DNA of 32,160 bases. Origin: an uncultured Porphyromonadaceae bacterium (lineage in GTDB: Bacteria > Bacteroidota > Bacteroidia > Bacteroidales > Muribaculaceae). Under the pieces are notes generated by a model, which was given only the letters and a program-made list of their open reading frames with translations, did no database searches and was not told the DNA's origin. Each line of letters starts with the position of its first letter. Position 1 is the stretch's first letter. The stretch covers positions 1 through 32,160 of the forward strand of contig CAMHQD010000026.1 of NCBI GenBank assembly GCA_946187345.1. The letters run 5' to 3'. The position numbers and the translations under genes are program-made. Shown here in pieces: positions 16,101 through 22,431 of the stretch.

Positions 16101-17121
16101 GGCACTCGCGGGCGGCGTCGGTGCGGTCGTTGTCGCCCATGAAGAGACGTTGATAGGCCGAGAAGTTCCAGTTCTGGCCGTTGACCTCATGGTTGCTCCG
16201 GCCGGTGACGAGTTCGTAGGGTGAGTTGATGACAAGGCGGGCGTAGGTGGCGGCGTCTTTCCAGCGTGCGGTGCCGGTGTACACCTCGGCATTGAGATAG
16301 AGGCGCGCCAGCAGCAGCCACGCCGCGGCGCGGTCCACGCGTCCGTAGTTGGCGCTGCGGCTGGTCTTGGACGACGGCTCATCAAGATTGTCGAGCGTGG
16401 CGAGCAGTTCACTCTCCACCCAGGCGAATACCTCGGCTCGCGACTTCTGCGGCGGTGTCGTCTCGCCCGGGGTGACGGTGACGGGCACGTTGCCCCACGC
16501 GTCAAGCAGCATCTGGTAGTTGAGCGCGCGCAGCAGGCGCACCTCGGCGGTGGCTGTCGCGTCGAGTTCGCTATATTTGGCAAGGTATTCGTTGCAGAAG
16601 TCGATGCCTTTGTACAGACGTAACCAGTACCCGGCCAGTTGTGGCGTTGAGGGCGTTGAGATATTGAGATTGAGATCCTCTATACCAAAATCGTTCCATG
16701 CGCACATTGCCTCGTCACTCGTCAACTCGTTTAGGTTCCACATCTGGCGGTAGAATGCCGATGTGCCGCCATCAAAATTCGGCACCCAACAGCCGCCGTC
16801 TCTGCCGCCGTCGCCGCTCACCGAGAAGTTGGCGTAGCAGCGCAGCAGTAGTGCCGCCGCGTCGGCTTCGTCGCCGGTAACGGTCGGCGTGGTGAGAATG
16901 GTGTTTAATACGGTATTCACGTCGCCCACGTCAACGTTGCCGTCGCCGTTGGTGTCGATAAAATATTGCTTGCTGCCCCCGAGGATATTGCCGAGGACGG
17001 TGTTGACGTCGCCAACGTCCACAGCGTTGTCGCTGTTGACGTCGTTAAAGTTATTGAGTGTGACACCGGCGCCGGCAGTCAGTGCCGCGCTGAGCATCGT
17101 GATGAGTAATGTCCGCTTCAT
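13126..17121 (-). CDS. Dockerin-like + SusD + SusE/F-like fusion protein
   Basis: The 1331-residue exported protein begins with a signal peptide (about 1-18) that lacks the lipobox Cys of ordinary SusD lipoproteins. Residues 25-75 hold two EF-hand-like repeats (DVNSDNAVDVGD and DTNGDGNVDVGD, each followed by VNTVLxxIL), as in type I dockerins. Residues ~80-600 are a complete RagB/SusD glycan-binding protein; its C-terminal signature is clear (EFYFEGRRRMDLIRFGRY, then LFPIPAMAMEQNPNLTQNPGY). Residues ~600-720 look like the SusE N-terminal domain (FELRLETGAADVISLQSEP), and 720-1331 contain several SusE/F-type carbohydrate-binding modules with repeated Trp motifs (AGDFNTWS, AWDINWGG, GNHNGWGS, DWEMNWGG). 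SusD and SusE/F are normally separate. No SusC transporter is adjacent. The last codons overlap the patatin start. Likely binds glycans at the cell surface (inference). Confidence 0.88.
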   Translation of the reverse strand: MKRTLLITMLSAALTAGAGVTLNNFNDVNSDNAVDVGDVNTVLGNILGGSKQYFIDTNGDGNVDVGDVNTVLNTILTTPTVTGDEADAAALLLRCYANFSVSGDGGRDGGCWVPNFDGGTSAFYRQMWNLNELTSDEAMCAWNDFGIEDLNLNISTPSTPQLAGYWLRLYKGIDFCNEYLAKYSELDATATAEVRLLRALNYQMLLDAWGNVPVTVTPGETTPPQKSRAEVFAWVESELLATLDNLDEPSSKTSRSANYGRVDRAAAWLLLARLYLNAEVYTGTARWKDAATYARLVINSPYELVTGRSNHEVNGQNWNFSAYQRLFMGDNDRTDAARECLMPLIHDSRKTFWTSWSTSMYLIAGTFDSDMDEHPWHYTNNGLYYQCWAGLRARPQLVRQFFAEGDYADNEIPSARGYENAVTAGDDRALLNSKDRTLYNTDWQNFHNGFAVAKFTNFTTDGSLSSNAQIADADVFLLRKAEAYLTLAEALTRQDGGSVTPAEAADAINALRTRAGATLMRSYSLDGILDEWSREFYFEGRRRMDLIRFGRYGGETDYNWQWKGGTFEGKDIPAALNLFPIPAMAMEQNPNLTQNPGYDYQVPETFELRLETGAADVISLQSEPFFAFEWDSPDYGNPVVTPTYRIEMDTDGEFPQPISLNQNSNINGTDFVVNPQEINLMLSHRLSSMDIVTVHFRCVATYDGTQVISNSVVRNVKPYNALAPQQWYIIGSDIGDRQWDNNPEAIGTSLAPLYPVDVAFESSYSNTIVTTLTYTSLMTAGDMFKFINKPGSWDDANQISYYAWQELCGGIKQEDFDNRQFRATVTGIYTITMECSTNGSQHITFTRLDTTPQSFSTIALAGDFNTWSTSATPLKPLRGHDNHDWWATVTLDADTNVKFTANDAWDINWGGATFPFGTGIQDGNNIPVAAGTYTVFFNDITGRYVFLSSTGNPTSRKFYITAAEDIDFNAPTAGGYRLYVPHYYNGATPAASKVLLKSNGLTDEVTADKDGWVNSSDFKQALDNLGLTDHTDNDFTLDFTLPDNANLAGSVRVVHNDLSGRQYTVGGKAMEQIEGTDSYKIDLAQGDRWLITDDNGIQYGLPQGTVTDNRKGDLTTLTPIADTLPEALTLIFDPWMMTFKLEEANKYDFPYIFIAGNHNGWGSPADPMYRTGATNGKYVGYAYLDGYYTFRSDEFSWEGITFGSDGTANGLKELGDSFTAEAGFYRVNVDLGNMLYNVASITSVSIIGTANGDTDLDMTFNKSTGAWECSAELTAGEFKFRANHDWEMNWGGTTGDIVTNGPQLTITEAGAYHISLSLKCDTRSTCTITKQ

Positions 17122-17145
17122 TTGTTATAGTCGTTAGTCGAATAG

Positions 17146-17208
17146 TCGAATGCTCGAATAATCGAGTGGTCGAGAAAATTATGAATTATGCATTATGAAT
17201 TATGCATT
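17146..17208. repeat. 63-bp direct repeat, copy 1
   Basis: This copy matches 17915-17977 at 60 of 63 positions. It contains TCGA-rich DNA followed by two tandem ATTATGAATTATGC units. The nitroreductase stop codon and its last few codons (MHNS) lie inside it. Confidence 0.8.
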
Positions 17209-17882
17209 AATTTAACGCCGGAGCCTATTTCAAAGTGGAGTTTGACGATGCCCAGGTCGATGGTGGAGTATGGGCCCCAGGCGCTCTCCTCGGCAACAAC
17301 CGTGCGGCCGTCGGCCTGCAGGGTGAAGCGGAACTTCTGCTGGTTGATTGCGGTGGGGGCCAGCAGAGCGGCATTCACTCCGGCGACAAACCAGTCGGGC
17401 ATCTCGCCACCGGGCAACAACGACTTGGCAACCTGGTCGATGCGCTTGATGCGGTGGGGCGCACCCTCGGGGTTGACGCCGTAGCCTATAGAGATGACGC
17501 ACGTGAGTTTCTCGTCGTCACGGATGTCAACGCGGTCGCGGTTGGTACGGTAGGTGAGCGCCACCCAACACGTGTTCAGACCCATGCGTTGCGCCTCGAG
17601 CACGATGCGCTCGCCGTAGTAGCCGGTGAGTTCGTCAAGGCCGGGCAGCCGCTTGTCGCCCACGATGGCGATGTAGTGGTCGGCGTTGCGGAACTTGCCG
17701 TAGTGCAGCAGGCTGGTGCCGAAGGCCTTTGGGTCGTCGGTGATGAGTTGGATGCGCAGGCCGCTCGCGGCGTTACAATCGTCGATTACCGCCTGCAAGG
17801 CTGCGACAACGTCTGCCTCAAGCGGCCTCTTCTGGTACGCGCGGATGCTATGTCGCTGTTCTATTGCTTCGAGTAGTGTCAT
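17193..17882 (-). CDS. Nitroreductase family protein
   Basis: The 229-residue protein is a flavin-dependent nitroreductase-family member, with the N-terminal signature EAIEQRHSIRAYQKRPLE (FMN-phosphate contact Arg-His-Ser-x-Arg), an AxxxGLxxCW-like strand (QRMGLNTCWVALTY), and a GYGVNPEG...HRIKR segment. The double-domain layout with a second LAPTAINQQKFRF segment near residue 180 recalls the putative TM1586-like nitroreductase family, in which the domain order is shuffled. It probably reduces nitro or quinone compounds using NAD(P)H and FMN, cytoplasmic. The C-terminal residues are encoded by repeat copy 1, suggesting the repeat replaced or trimmed the original gene end. Flanked on both sides by the 63-bp repeat. 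Confidence 0.85.
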   Translation of the reverse strand: MTLLEAIEQRHSIRAYQKRPLEADVVAALQAVIDDCNAASGLRIQLITDDPKAFGTSLLHYGKFRNADHYIAIVGDKRLPGLDELTGYYGERIVLEAQRMGLNTCWVALTYRTNRDRVDIRDDEKLTCVISIGYGVNPEGAPHRIKRIDQVAKSLLPGGEMPDWFVAGVNAALLAPTAINQQKFRFTLQADGRTVVAEESAWGPYSTIDLGIVKLHFEIGSGVKLMHNS

Positions 17883-17900
17883 TTATAGTTATTTTTTTTT

Positions 17901-17932
17901 GATTATTCGAGCAATCGAATGCTCGAATAATC
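17901..17932. repeat. Perfect 12-bp inverted repeat before the nitroreductase gene
   Basis: GATTATTCGAGC (17901-17912) is mirrored by GCTCGAATAATC (17921-17932) with an 8-base loop. It overlaps repeat copy 2 and lies 19 bp before the nitroreductase start, between a run of A on the minus strand and the repeat. On the minus strand the stem is followed by A, not U, so it is not a standard terminator. Confidence 0.7.
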
Positions 17933-17977
17933 GAGTGGACGAAATAATTATGAATTATGCATTATGAATTATGCATT
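17915..17977. repeat. 63-bp direct repeat, copy 2
   Basis: Second copy of the repeat at 17146-17208, three mismatches. It begins exactly after the stop codon of the lipoprotein gene and spans most of the spacer to the nitroreductase. Confidence 0.8.
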
Positions 17978-18655
17978 TTAAAATCGGGCGCCGGGCTTGT
18001 TGACATCCATGCCACCATGCACGATGTCGTCGGCTGTGTAGTCGATGCGCTTGATGAGTTTGCCCTTGTTGTCGTAACTGTACACCGAGTAGCCCGACGG
18101 CTTGGGAAATCCGCCGGCGTCAATCGCCTCAAGCAGTTGGCTGAAGATGCCCGTGAGACGGTCGCGCACTACAAGTCCATCGCCGGCGAGTTGGTCGTCA
18201 TAATATTCGATGATGTTGACCGACTTGCTGCTGTGGGCAAAGGAGATTTTCACACACCAGCGGCTGCGCTTCGTGTCCTCCTCACGCAGCGCCGTGGTCG
18301 GATAGTTGCCCAATCCGAGTTCAACGGCGGCCGCGACAAGCCGCTCGTGGGTGTCGCCCAGCACGCTTGTCACGTTGTCGTAACTGATAGCCTTGCGGTC
18401 GCCGAGTTTGCGGCCGTATAGATAGGTGAAGTCGCTCTTGCGGTTGAAAGTGATGAAGTAAACCTCGCTCTCACCGCTACCGGTGTCATACCGCTCAAAC
18501 CGGAAACTGTCAAGCGTGTCGTTGAGTGCCACAGGACTGTTGGGCAGTAACTTGGCGTCACCCTTTGGAGTTTTGGCCGGCCTCTTGGCACAGGCGATGA
18601 AGACGGCTCCAACGGCCATAACGGCTACAATAGTAAGAATCATGCGGAGTTTCAT
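17978..18655 (-). CDS. Putative lipoprotein of unknown function
   Basis: The 225-residue product has a lipoprotein signal: basic MKLR, a hydrophobic core (MILTIVAVMAVGAVF) and the lipobox FIAC with Cys22, so it is predicted to be lipid-anchored in the periplasm or outer membrane. The mature part alternates charged and aromatic segments and contains a KxDFTYLYGRKLGDRKAISYD stretch, but I do not recognise a family. The stop codon abuts the 63-bp repeat. It is 43 bp downstream of the DUF5103 gene, probably in one transcript. Confidence 0.75.
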   Translation of the reverse strand: MKLRMILTIVAVMAVGAVFIACAKRPAKTPKGDAKLLPNSPVALNDTLDSFRFERYDTGSGESEVYFITFNRKSDFTYLYGRKLGDRKAISYDNVTSVLGDTHERLVAAAVELGLGNYPTTALREEDTKRSRWCVKISFAHSSKSVNIIEYYDDQLAGDGLVVRDRLTGIFSQLLEAIDAGGFPKPSGYSVYSYDNKGKLIKRIDYTADDIVHGGMDVNKPGARF

Positions 18656-18698
18656 ATAGTAGTTTTTTTCAGTTAATATTTTATGTGGAGCCAGACCG

Positions 18699-20012
18699 CT
18701 ACCTGCCCGAGGTGATGATTCCGAACGCTATCATGCGGTCATAACGCTCGCCGCTCGGGTGATAGTACACCTTCACGAGATACTCGTTGGAAGTCTGGTA
18801 TTTATTACCCTCGATAGGTGCCGCGAGTGTGTCGCCGGTACCATCTGGACGATAGATGTATTGATAATTATATGCCCCTTGCTTGAGCAACAAAGTGCCG
18901 TGATAGCACCCCGTGGAGGCATCATAGTTCAGGCGTGTGGCGGCAGGTGAGAGACCTCGAGTGAGTTCCCCGTCAATGTGGATGCTGCCACCCGTCACAG
19001 GGCCGCCGGTGTCGAGCGTGAAGTGAGTTAACGCATAGTCGGCCGTGAAACACGCGTTCTCGCGATTGGTGTCGGCATTGCGGATAGTAAAATGCCCGTG
19101 CTGCGTCTGGTCATAAAGATATTGCGATGACCGGCGCGGCTTGTCTTGCCGCAACGTCACGTGGTAGTAAGGGTCAAAGTACTCCCAACGTTCTACGCCC
19201 ATATTGAGCGTGTGAGCGCTAACCGTCTCAAAGCGGCGATACTCATTGCCCGCCTCGAAAATGAGTTCCGGCCGGTGCTCATACGTCACTTTGTCCGGAG
19301 CGACCATAGTCGGCGCAGTCACCACAGCACTCGTCGCGTCACGGTTGTTCTGTGAGATGACAAGCGTCAGGTCACGGTACGGGTCGGCAATCATGCCGGG
19401 CCGGCCGGTGACATCAATCGTCAACTGCTGATGTTCGTCATTATAATCAATGTCAGTGCGCGACGTTACATCCAGTCGGGCGCTCGCGATGTTCTCACAC
19501 ACCGAGAACCGCCGCTGCACAATCACACGCTCCGGGTCGTCCTGCTCGTAAACCGACACCACATAGTTTCCGCTCTTGGTGATACGCAGTCGATCGTTCG
19601 GAATGTCAAACGAGTAGTTGAAGTAATGTGTGAACGTCGCCTCACACTGCACCCAGTCCTCAATGTCGGCTATGTTAAAGCCGTCCACCCACTCGCTCTC
19701 CACCAGCGATGCCGTCGGGTTCCACATCGCGTCGCAATGCGTCACACTATAACGCAGGTAATGCACGTCATAGTCCAGCAAGTCAAAACTCATCGTTAAC
19801 CGTTGGTCCGAGCCAAGCACAATAATCGGCGGGAAATACGGATTCTCCGGCGGAGCCAGCGTCACGCTGGCCACCATCGGGTCAATATTCAGGTCACGCG
19901 TGTCGCCGCTTGCCACGCCGGGTGGCGTGGCTGTGATAGTTACCGTTGTTATAGACAATGCGGCAACTGCAGCCACCATTCGTATTGTATCAAATTTTTT
20001 CATTTTAGGCAA
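18699..20012 (-). CDS. DUF5103 / T9SS plug-like protein
   Basis: The 437-residue exported protein (signal peptide about residues 1-29) matches the DUF5103 family: an N-terminal beta-domain with PPENPYFPPIIVLGSDQRLTMSFD, YSVTHCDAMWNPT, FNYSFDIPNDRLRITKSGNY and VVSVYEQDDPERVIVQRRF. A C-terminal domain follows with YNYQYIYR and a SNEYLVKVYYHPSGERYDRMIAFG end. In Flavobacterium a member acts as the Plug of the type IX secretion translocon; members also occur in Bacteroidales that lack T9SS, so T9SS should not be inferred from this gene alone. A second possible start three codons downstream (MKKFD) gives a cleaner signal peptide. Preceded by a TAACTTTG promoter box. Confidence 0.8.
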   Translation of the reverse strand: MPKMKKFDTIRMVAAVAALSITTVTITATPPGVASGDTRDLNIDPMVASVTLAPPENPYFPPIIVLGSDQRLTMSFDLLDYDVHYLRYSVTHCDAMWNPTASLVESEWVDGFNIADIEDWVQCEATFTHYFNYSFDIPNDRLRITKSGNYVVSVYEQDDPERVIVQRRFSVCENIASARLDVTSRTDIDYNDEHQQLTIDVTGRPGMIADPYRDLTLVISQNNRDATSAVVTAPTMVAPDKVTYEHRPELIFEAGNEYRRFETVSAHTLNMGVERWEYFDPYYHVTLRQDKPRRSSQYLYDQTQHGHFTIRNADTNRENACFTADYALTHFTLDTGGPVTGGSIHIDGELTRGLSPAATRLNYDASTGCYHGTLLLKQGAYNYQYIYRPDGTGDTLAAPIEGNKYQTSNEYLVKVYYHPSGERYDRMIAFGIITSGR

Positions 20013-20043
20013 AAGTCTTCAGTTCGTTGAGTCTGGCCTTGCA

Positions 20044-20061
20044 CTAACCGCTGATGGTTAG
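20044..20061. repeat. 6-bp hairpin in the DUF5103 leader
   Basis: CTAACC and GGTTAG surround a 6-base loop within the inferred 5' leader on the minus strand. Role unknown. Confidence 0.4.
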
Positions 20062-20073
20062 ACAAGAGAATGA

Positions 20074-20081
20074 CAAAGTTA
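20074..20081 (-). promoter_or_regulatory. Promoter -7 box for the DUF5103 gene
   Basis: Minus strand TAACTTTG matches TAnnTTTG, 62 bp before the start at 20012. Confidence 0.55.
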
Positions 20082-20142
20082 CACTAAAATTCTAAACCCT
20101 GCAATAACCATAAGCAAAAATATTGCCAATCATGCGACTGTA

Positions 20143-20174
20143 TTTGCAGGAACCAAAAAAAAGTAGTAATTTTG
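20143..20174 (+). promoter_or_regulatory. tRNA-Arg promoter
   Basis: TTTG (20143-20146), exactly 20 bp, then TAATTTTG (20167-20174): a full Bacteroidota -33/-7 pair, 43 bp before the mature tRNA start. Confidence 0.75.
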
Positions 20175-20216
20175 CACCCGATTTCGGCGGCCGCAGGTCG
20201 GCTGTCGGTCAGAGTC

Positions 20217-20290
20217 GGTTCCGTAGCTCAGTTGGATAGAGCAACAGCCTTCTAAGCTGTGGGTCTTGGGTTCGAGCCCCAACGGAATCA
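20217..20290 (+). tRNA. tRNA-Arg (anticodon TCT)
   Basis: A complete 74-nt cloverleaf: acceptor GGTTCCG/CGGAATC (one G-U pair), D-stem GCTC/GAGC with AGTTGGATA loop, anticodon stem ACAGC/GCTGT around CTTCTAA (anticodon TCT, reading AGA), 5-nt variable loop, T-stem TTGGG/CCCAA with TTCGAGC loop, discriminator A. CCA is not encoded. It has its own promoter and terminator. An integrase gene starts 178 bp downstream, so the tRNA 3' end is the probable integration site. Confidence 0.97.
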
Positions 20291-20293
20291 CGA

Positions 20294-20317
20294 GGGGCTT
20301 TTTTGAGCCCTTTTTTT
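20294..20317 (+). terminator. Intrinsic terminator after tRNA-Arg
   Basis: GGGGC...GCCC hairpin with T-rich loop immediately followed by seven T residues, starting 3 bp after the tRNA. Confidence 0.7.
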
Positions 20318-20323
20318 GTTGGT

Positions 20324-20394
20324 TGGGTGTCAGGGGGTTGTGGGGGTAAATGTCGGGGAGATTGGAGGTTAGGCGGGGAAAGGGTGTCACGGGG
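20324..20394 (+). other. G-run tract between tRNA and integrase (G-quadruplex candidate)
   Basis: Seven runs of three to five G lie on the plus strand within about 70 bp (324-326, 333-337, 342-346, 355-358, 375-378, 382-384, 391-394 of the 20 kb block). The opposite strand is correspondingly C-rich. No gene is visible. It occupies the likely attachment/arm-site region of the element. Confidence 0.6.
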
Positions 20395-20408
20395 TGTGTT
20401 TGGTTTTA

Positions 20409-20440
20409 TTTGGTGGTGTGACAAAAAAGCGGTACATTTG
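20409..20440 (+). promoter_or_regulatory. Integrase promoter
   Basis: TTTG (20409-20412), 20 bp, TACATTTG (20433-20440): perfect Bacteroidota promoter pair, 28 bp before the ATG, so the leader is about 20 nt. Confidence 0.75.
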
Positions 20441-20467
20441 CGGTGCCGTTTTTTTATAGTGTACCGC
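20429..20467. promoter_or_regulatory. 8-bp inverted repeat spanning integrase -7 box to start codon
   Basis: GCGGTACA (20429-20436) and TGTACCGC (20460-20467) are perfect inverted copies. The left arm overlaps the -7 box, the right arm ends one base before the ATG at 20469. It could be an operator or an mRNA hairpin hiding the start codon. Confidence 0.55.
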
Positions 20468-20468
20468 A

Positions 20469-21602
20469 ATGGATAAATTTCCTACTATCTCGCTGAGGTT
20501 TGACCGGCGAAAGACCGCCGCCAACGGCGGCAAGGGCACCGTGGAGGTGCTTGTGAGTTACAAGGGCGCGAAGTTGTATGTGCCCACCGGTGTGAGGGTG
20601 GCGGCCGCGTCTTGGCGCGATGGCCGTGTGGTGTCGCACCGTGACGCCGTGATGCTGAATAAGCAGGTGACGGACGTGGTGGGGCGCGTGCACCGTGAGG
20701 CGTCCAGGCTGTGGGACGAGGGGGCGTTCTCGCTGGACGGGCTGCGCTCGGCGTTGCGCCAGGCTCCGGCCGGTGTGCCGCCGGTGGAGTGGATCGCGGC
20801 GCAGGTGGAGAGCCGCCAGGTGAGGGAGAGCACAAAGAGGAACCACCGCGCGCTTGTCCACAATCTGATTGAGTACGGGCTGTTCCGGGCGTGGACGGAC
20901 TTCACGCCGGCGGCGGTGATGGCTTACGACGCTTGGCTGCACGGCCGTGGTTTGGGCCAGGGGACGGTGCGCAATTACCACAAGCGGCTGAAGGTGTATC
21001 TGACGATCGCGCGGCGTGACGGGCTGCTTAACGGCGACCCGTATGACGGCATCAAGATTGAGCGGCCGAAGCCGGTTCGCCGCAAATATCTGACGGACGA
21101 GCAGCGGGCGGCTTTTGAGGCGAGGCCGCTGACGGGGGCTTTGGCCAAAGTGAGGGATTTGTTTATGTTCCAGTGCTGGACCGGCATGGGCTATGCCGAC
21201 ATGGCCGAGTTCGATGCCGGGCGTGACCTTGTCACGGAGGGCGGCGAGACGTTTATTGTGGGCACCCGCCAAAAGACCGGCACCGGCTATCGGATAATGC
21301 TGCTTGACAAGGCGAGGGAGATTTTGGAGCGTTATGGCGGGCGGCTGCCGGTGATGACCAACCAGAAGTACAACTATTTTCTCAAGGTGGCGGCGGCCGG
21401 CATCCGTGACGACATAACGAGCCACATGGCGCGCCACACGTTCGCCACGTGGGCGTTGCGCAACGGCGTGCCGATAGAGGTAATCAGCGCGATGTTGGCC
21501 CACACGAATATCAGTGTGACGCAGATTTATGCCGAGCAACTTCAAGAGCATGTGAACGAGGAGTACCGGCGTTTGAACCTTATGGCCACAACAAATGATT
21601 AA
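20469..21602 (+). CDS. Tyrosine recombinase/integrase of the mobile element
   Basis: The 377-residue protein has the Bacteroidota integrase layout: N-terminal arm-binding domain (about 1-95), SAM-like core-binding domain (about 105-190), and catalytic domain (200-360). Catalytic residues: Lys269 (RQKTG), His319-x-x-Arg322 (HMARHTFATW), His345 (LAHTN) and nucleophile Tyr354 (TQIYAE). The first catalytic Arg, expected in TGLRYSD, is Gly241 here (TGMGYAD), as in CTnDOT-type integrases that lack Arg I. It lies next to tRNA-Arg, which probably holds attB. It would integrate and excise the element. A strong terminator follows. Confidence 0.92.
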   Translation: MDKFPTISLRFDRRKTAANGGKGTVEVLVSYKGAKLYVPTGVRVAAASWRDGRVVSHRDAVMLNKQVTDVVGRVHREASRLWDEGAFSLDGLRSALRQAPAGVPPVEWIAAQVESRQVRESTKRNHRALVHNLIEYGLFRAWTDFTPAAVMAYDAWLHGRGLGQGTVRNYHKRLKVYLTIARRDGLLNGDPYDGIKIERPKPVRRKYLTDEQRAAFEARPLTGALAKVRDLFMFQCWTGMGYADMAEFDAGRDLVTEGGETFIVGTRQKTGTGYRIMLLDKAREILERYGGRLPVMTNQKYNYFLKVAAAGIRDDITSHMARHTFATWALRNGVPIEVISAMLAHTNISVTQIYAEQLQEHVNEEYRRLNLMATTND

Positions 21603-21622
21603 TTAGGTAAAAAAGTTTTGAG

Positions 21623-21654
21623 CGGCTGCCCCAAATTGGGGCGGTCGTTTTTTT
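21623..21654 (+). terminator. Strong terminator between integrase and repressor
   Basis: A nearly perfect 12-bp stem (CGGCTGCCCCAA / TTGGGGCGGTCG, with G-U pairs) is followed by seven T. It ends at the stop of the convergent repressor gene and could act in both directions. Confidence 0.8.
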
Positions 21655-22330
21655 AGTATAGAGCCACGTCAACGCGGGCGATTACTTTGAAGATGTCGCC
21701 GCGGATGTCGGCCACCGGCAGGTCAAACGGCGGGAACTCGTTGTTGAACGAGACGCAGCGCACATGGCCGTCGCGCTCTGAAGGGTATAGCCGTTTGACG
21801 ATTGGCCCGTCGGCGGTCATGATGGCATAGACGGCTCCCCATTGTATAGATGATGTGACGCGCTGCAGGGCAATCCACGCGCCGTCCGGTATTGACCGGC
21901 GCGGGTTATCGCGGTCGAGCATCGAGTCTCCCCTGACGCGCAGGAAAGGTATGTCAACCCGGTTGGGCACACCCGGCACGGCCATAAAGCCGGCGGCCTG
22001 ACTGATGGCGAATTGCTCCATGCCGGTTGCCGCCGGCAGTCCGCCCTGGATTGTGGCGTTGTCGAAGTACGGGTTTGCGGCGATGGCTACGCCGTCGCCT
22101 GCCGTTGTTGTACCCTCGCCCGTTAGCATCTCGCCCTCGCCCGTTAGCAGCCACGTGCGCGACAACTCTGGAAATGCAGAGAGAATATTAGATAATTTAT
22201 CAAGGGATGGTTGGTGGCGAAGTTTAGACATATAGCCATTTGACAAGCCACAAAGAGTCTCAAATTTGTTTACGCTCAGCCCTTTTTGATTAATAAAAAG
22301 CACAAGCCTTTGTTTTACAGATTGTTCCAT
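21653..22330 (-). CDS. S24-type phage repressor (HTH + LexA-like peptidase)
   Basis: The 225-residue protein has an N-terminal helix-turn-helix (about residues 5-60, with NKFETLCGLSNGYMSKL) and a C-terminal S24 peptidase domain with the catalytic dyad Ser136 (RVRGDSM) and Lys179 (GPIVKRLYPS). A possible Ala-Gly self-cleavage site is A113-G114. CI-like: it should hold the element silent and be inactivated by RecA-stimulated self-cleavage after DNA damage, inferred from the family. Residues 62-75 contain a seven-residue tandem duplication (TGEGEML type) in the linker, encoded by a 16-bp DNA repeat at 22113-22128 and 22134-22149. It is divergent from the early genes and separated by palindromic operator candidates. 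Confidence 0.9.
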   Translation of the reverse strand: MEQSVKQRLVLFINQKGLSVNKFETLCGLSNGYMSKLRHQPSLDKLSNILSAFPELSRTWLLTGEGEMLTGEGTTTAGDGVAIAANPYFDNATIQGGLPAATGMEQFAISQAAGFMAVPGVPNRVDIPFLRVRGDSMLDRDNPRRSIPDGAWIALQRVTSSIQWGAVYAIMTADGPIVKRLYPSERDGHVRCVSFNNEFPPFDLPVADIRGDIFKVIARVDVALY

Positions 22331-22339
22331 ATTCTTCTT

Positions 22340-22382
22340 ATTCGGATTGCGTCCGAATTACGTTTTTTTTGATAATTTATCA
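22340..22382. promoter_or_regulatory. Two palindromic operator candidates next to the repressor start
   Basis: ATTCGGA and TCCGAAT (22340-22346, 22352-22358) form a 7-bp inverted repeat with a 5-bp spacer. TGATAATTTATCA (22370-22382) is a 13-bp palindrome. They lie between the repressor start and the early promoter. The 12-mer GATAATTTATCA also occurs inside the repressor gene at 22191-22202. Confidence 0.5.
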
Positions 22383-22390
22383 GGAAAATA

Positions 22391-22422
22391 TTTGGAAAAT
22401 TTGGATAATTGCTCTATCTTTG
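22391..22422 (+). promoter_or_regulatory. Early (lytic) promoter
   Basis: TTTG (22391-22394), 20 bp, TATCTTTG (22415-22422). Drives the genes from 22494 on. Starts 8 bp after the second operator palindrome. Confidence 0.75.
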
Positions 22423-22431
22423 CACCGTGGT

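Noticed and set aside
17901-17932. Intrinsic terminator for the lipoprotein gene
   Set aside because: The hairpin is strong, but on the transcribed minus strand it is followed by A residues, not U.
20454-21551. 365-codon minus-strand frame
   Set aside because: Lies entirely opposite the integrase, is His/Arg-rich as expected for antisense of GC-rich code, and has no recognisable domain.
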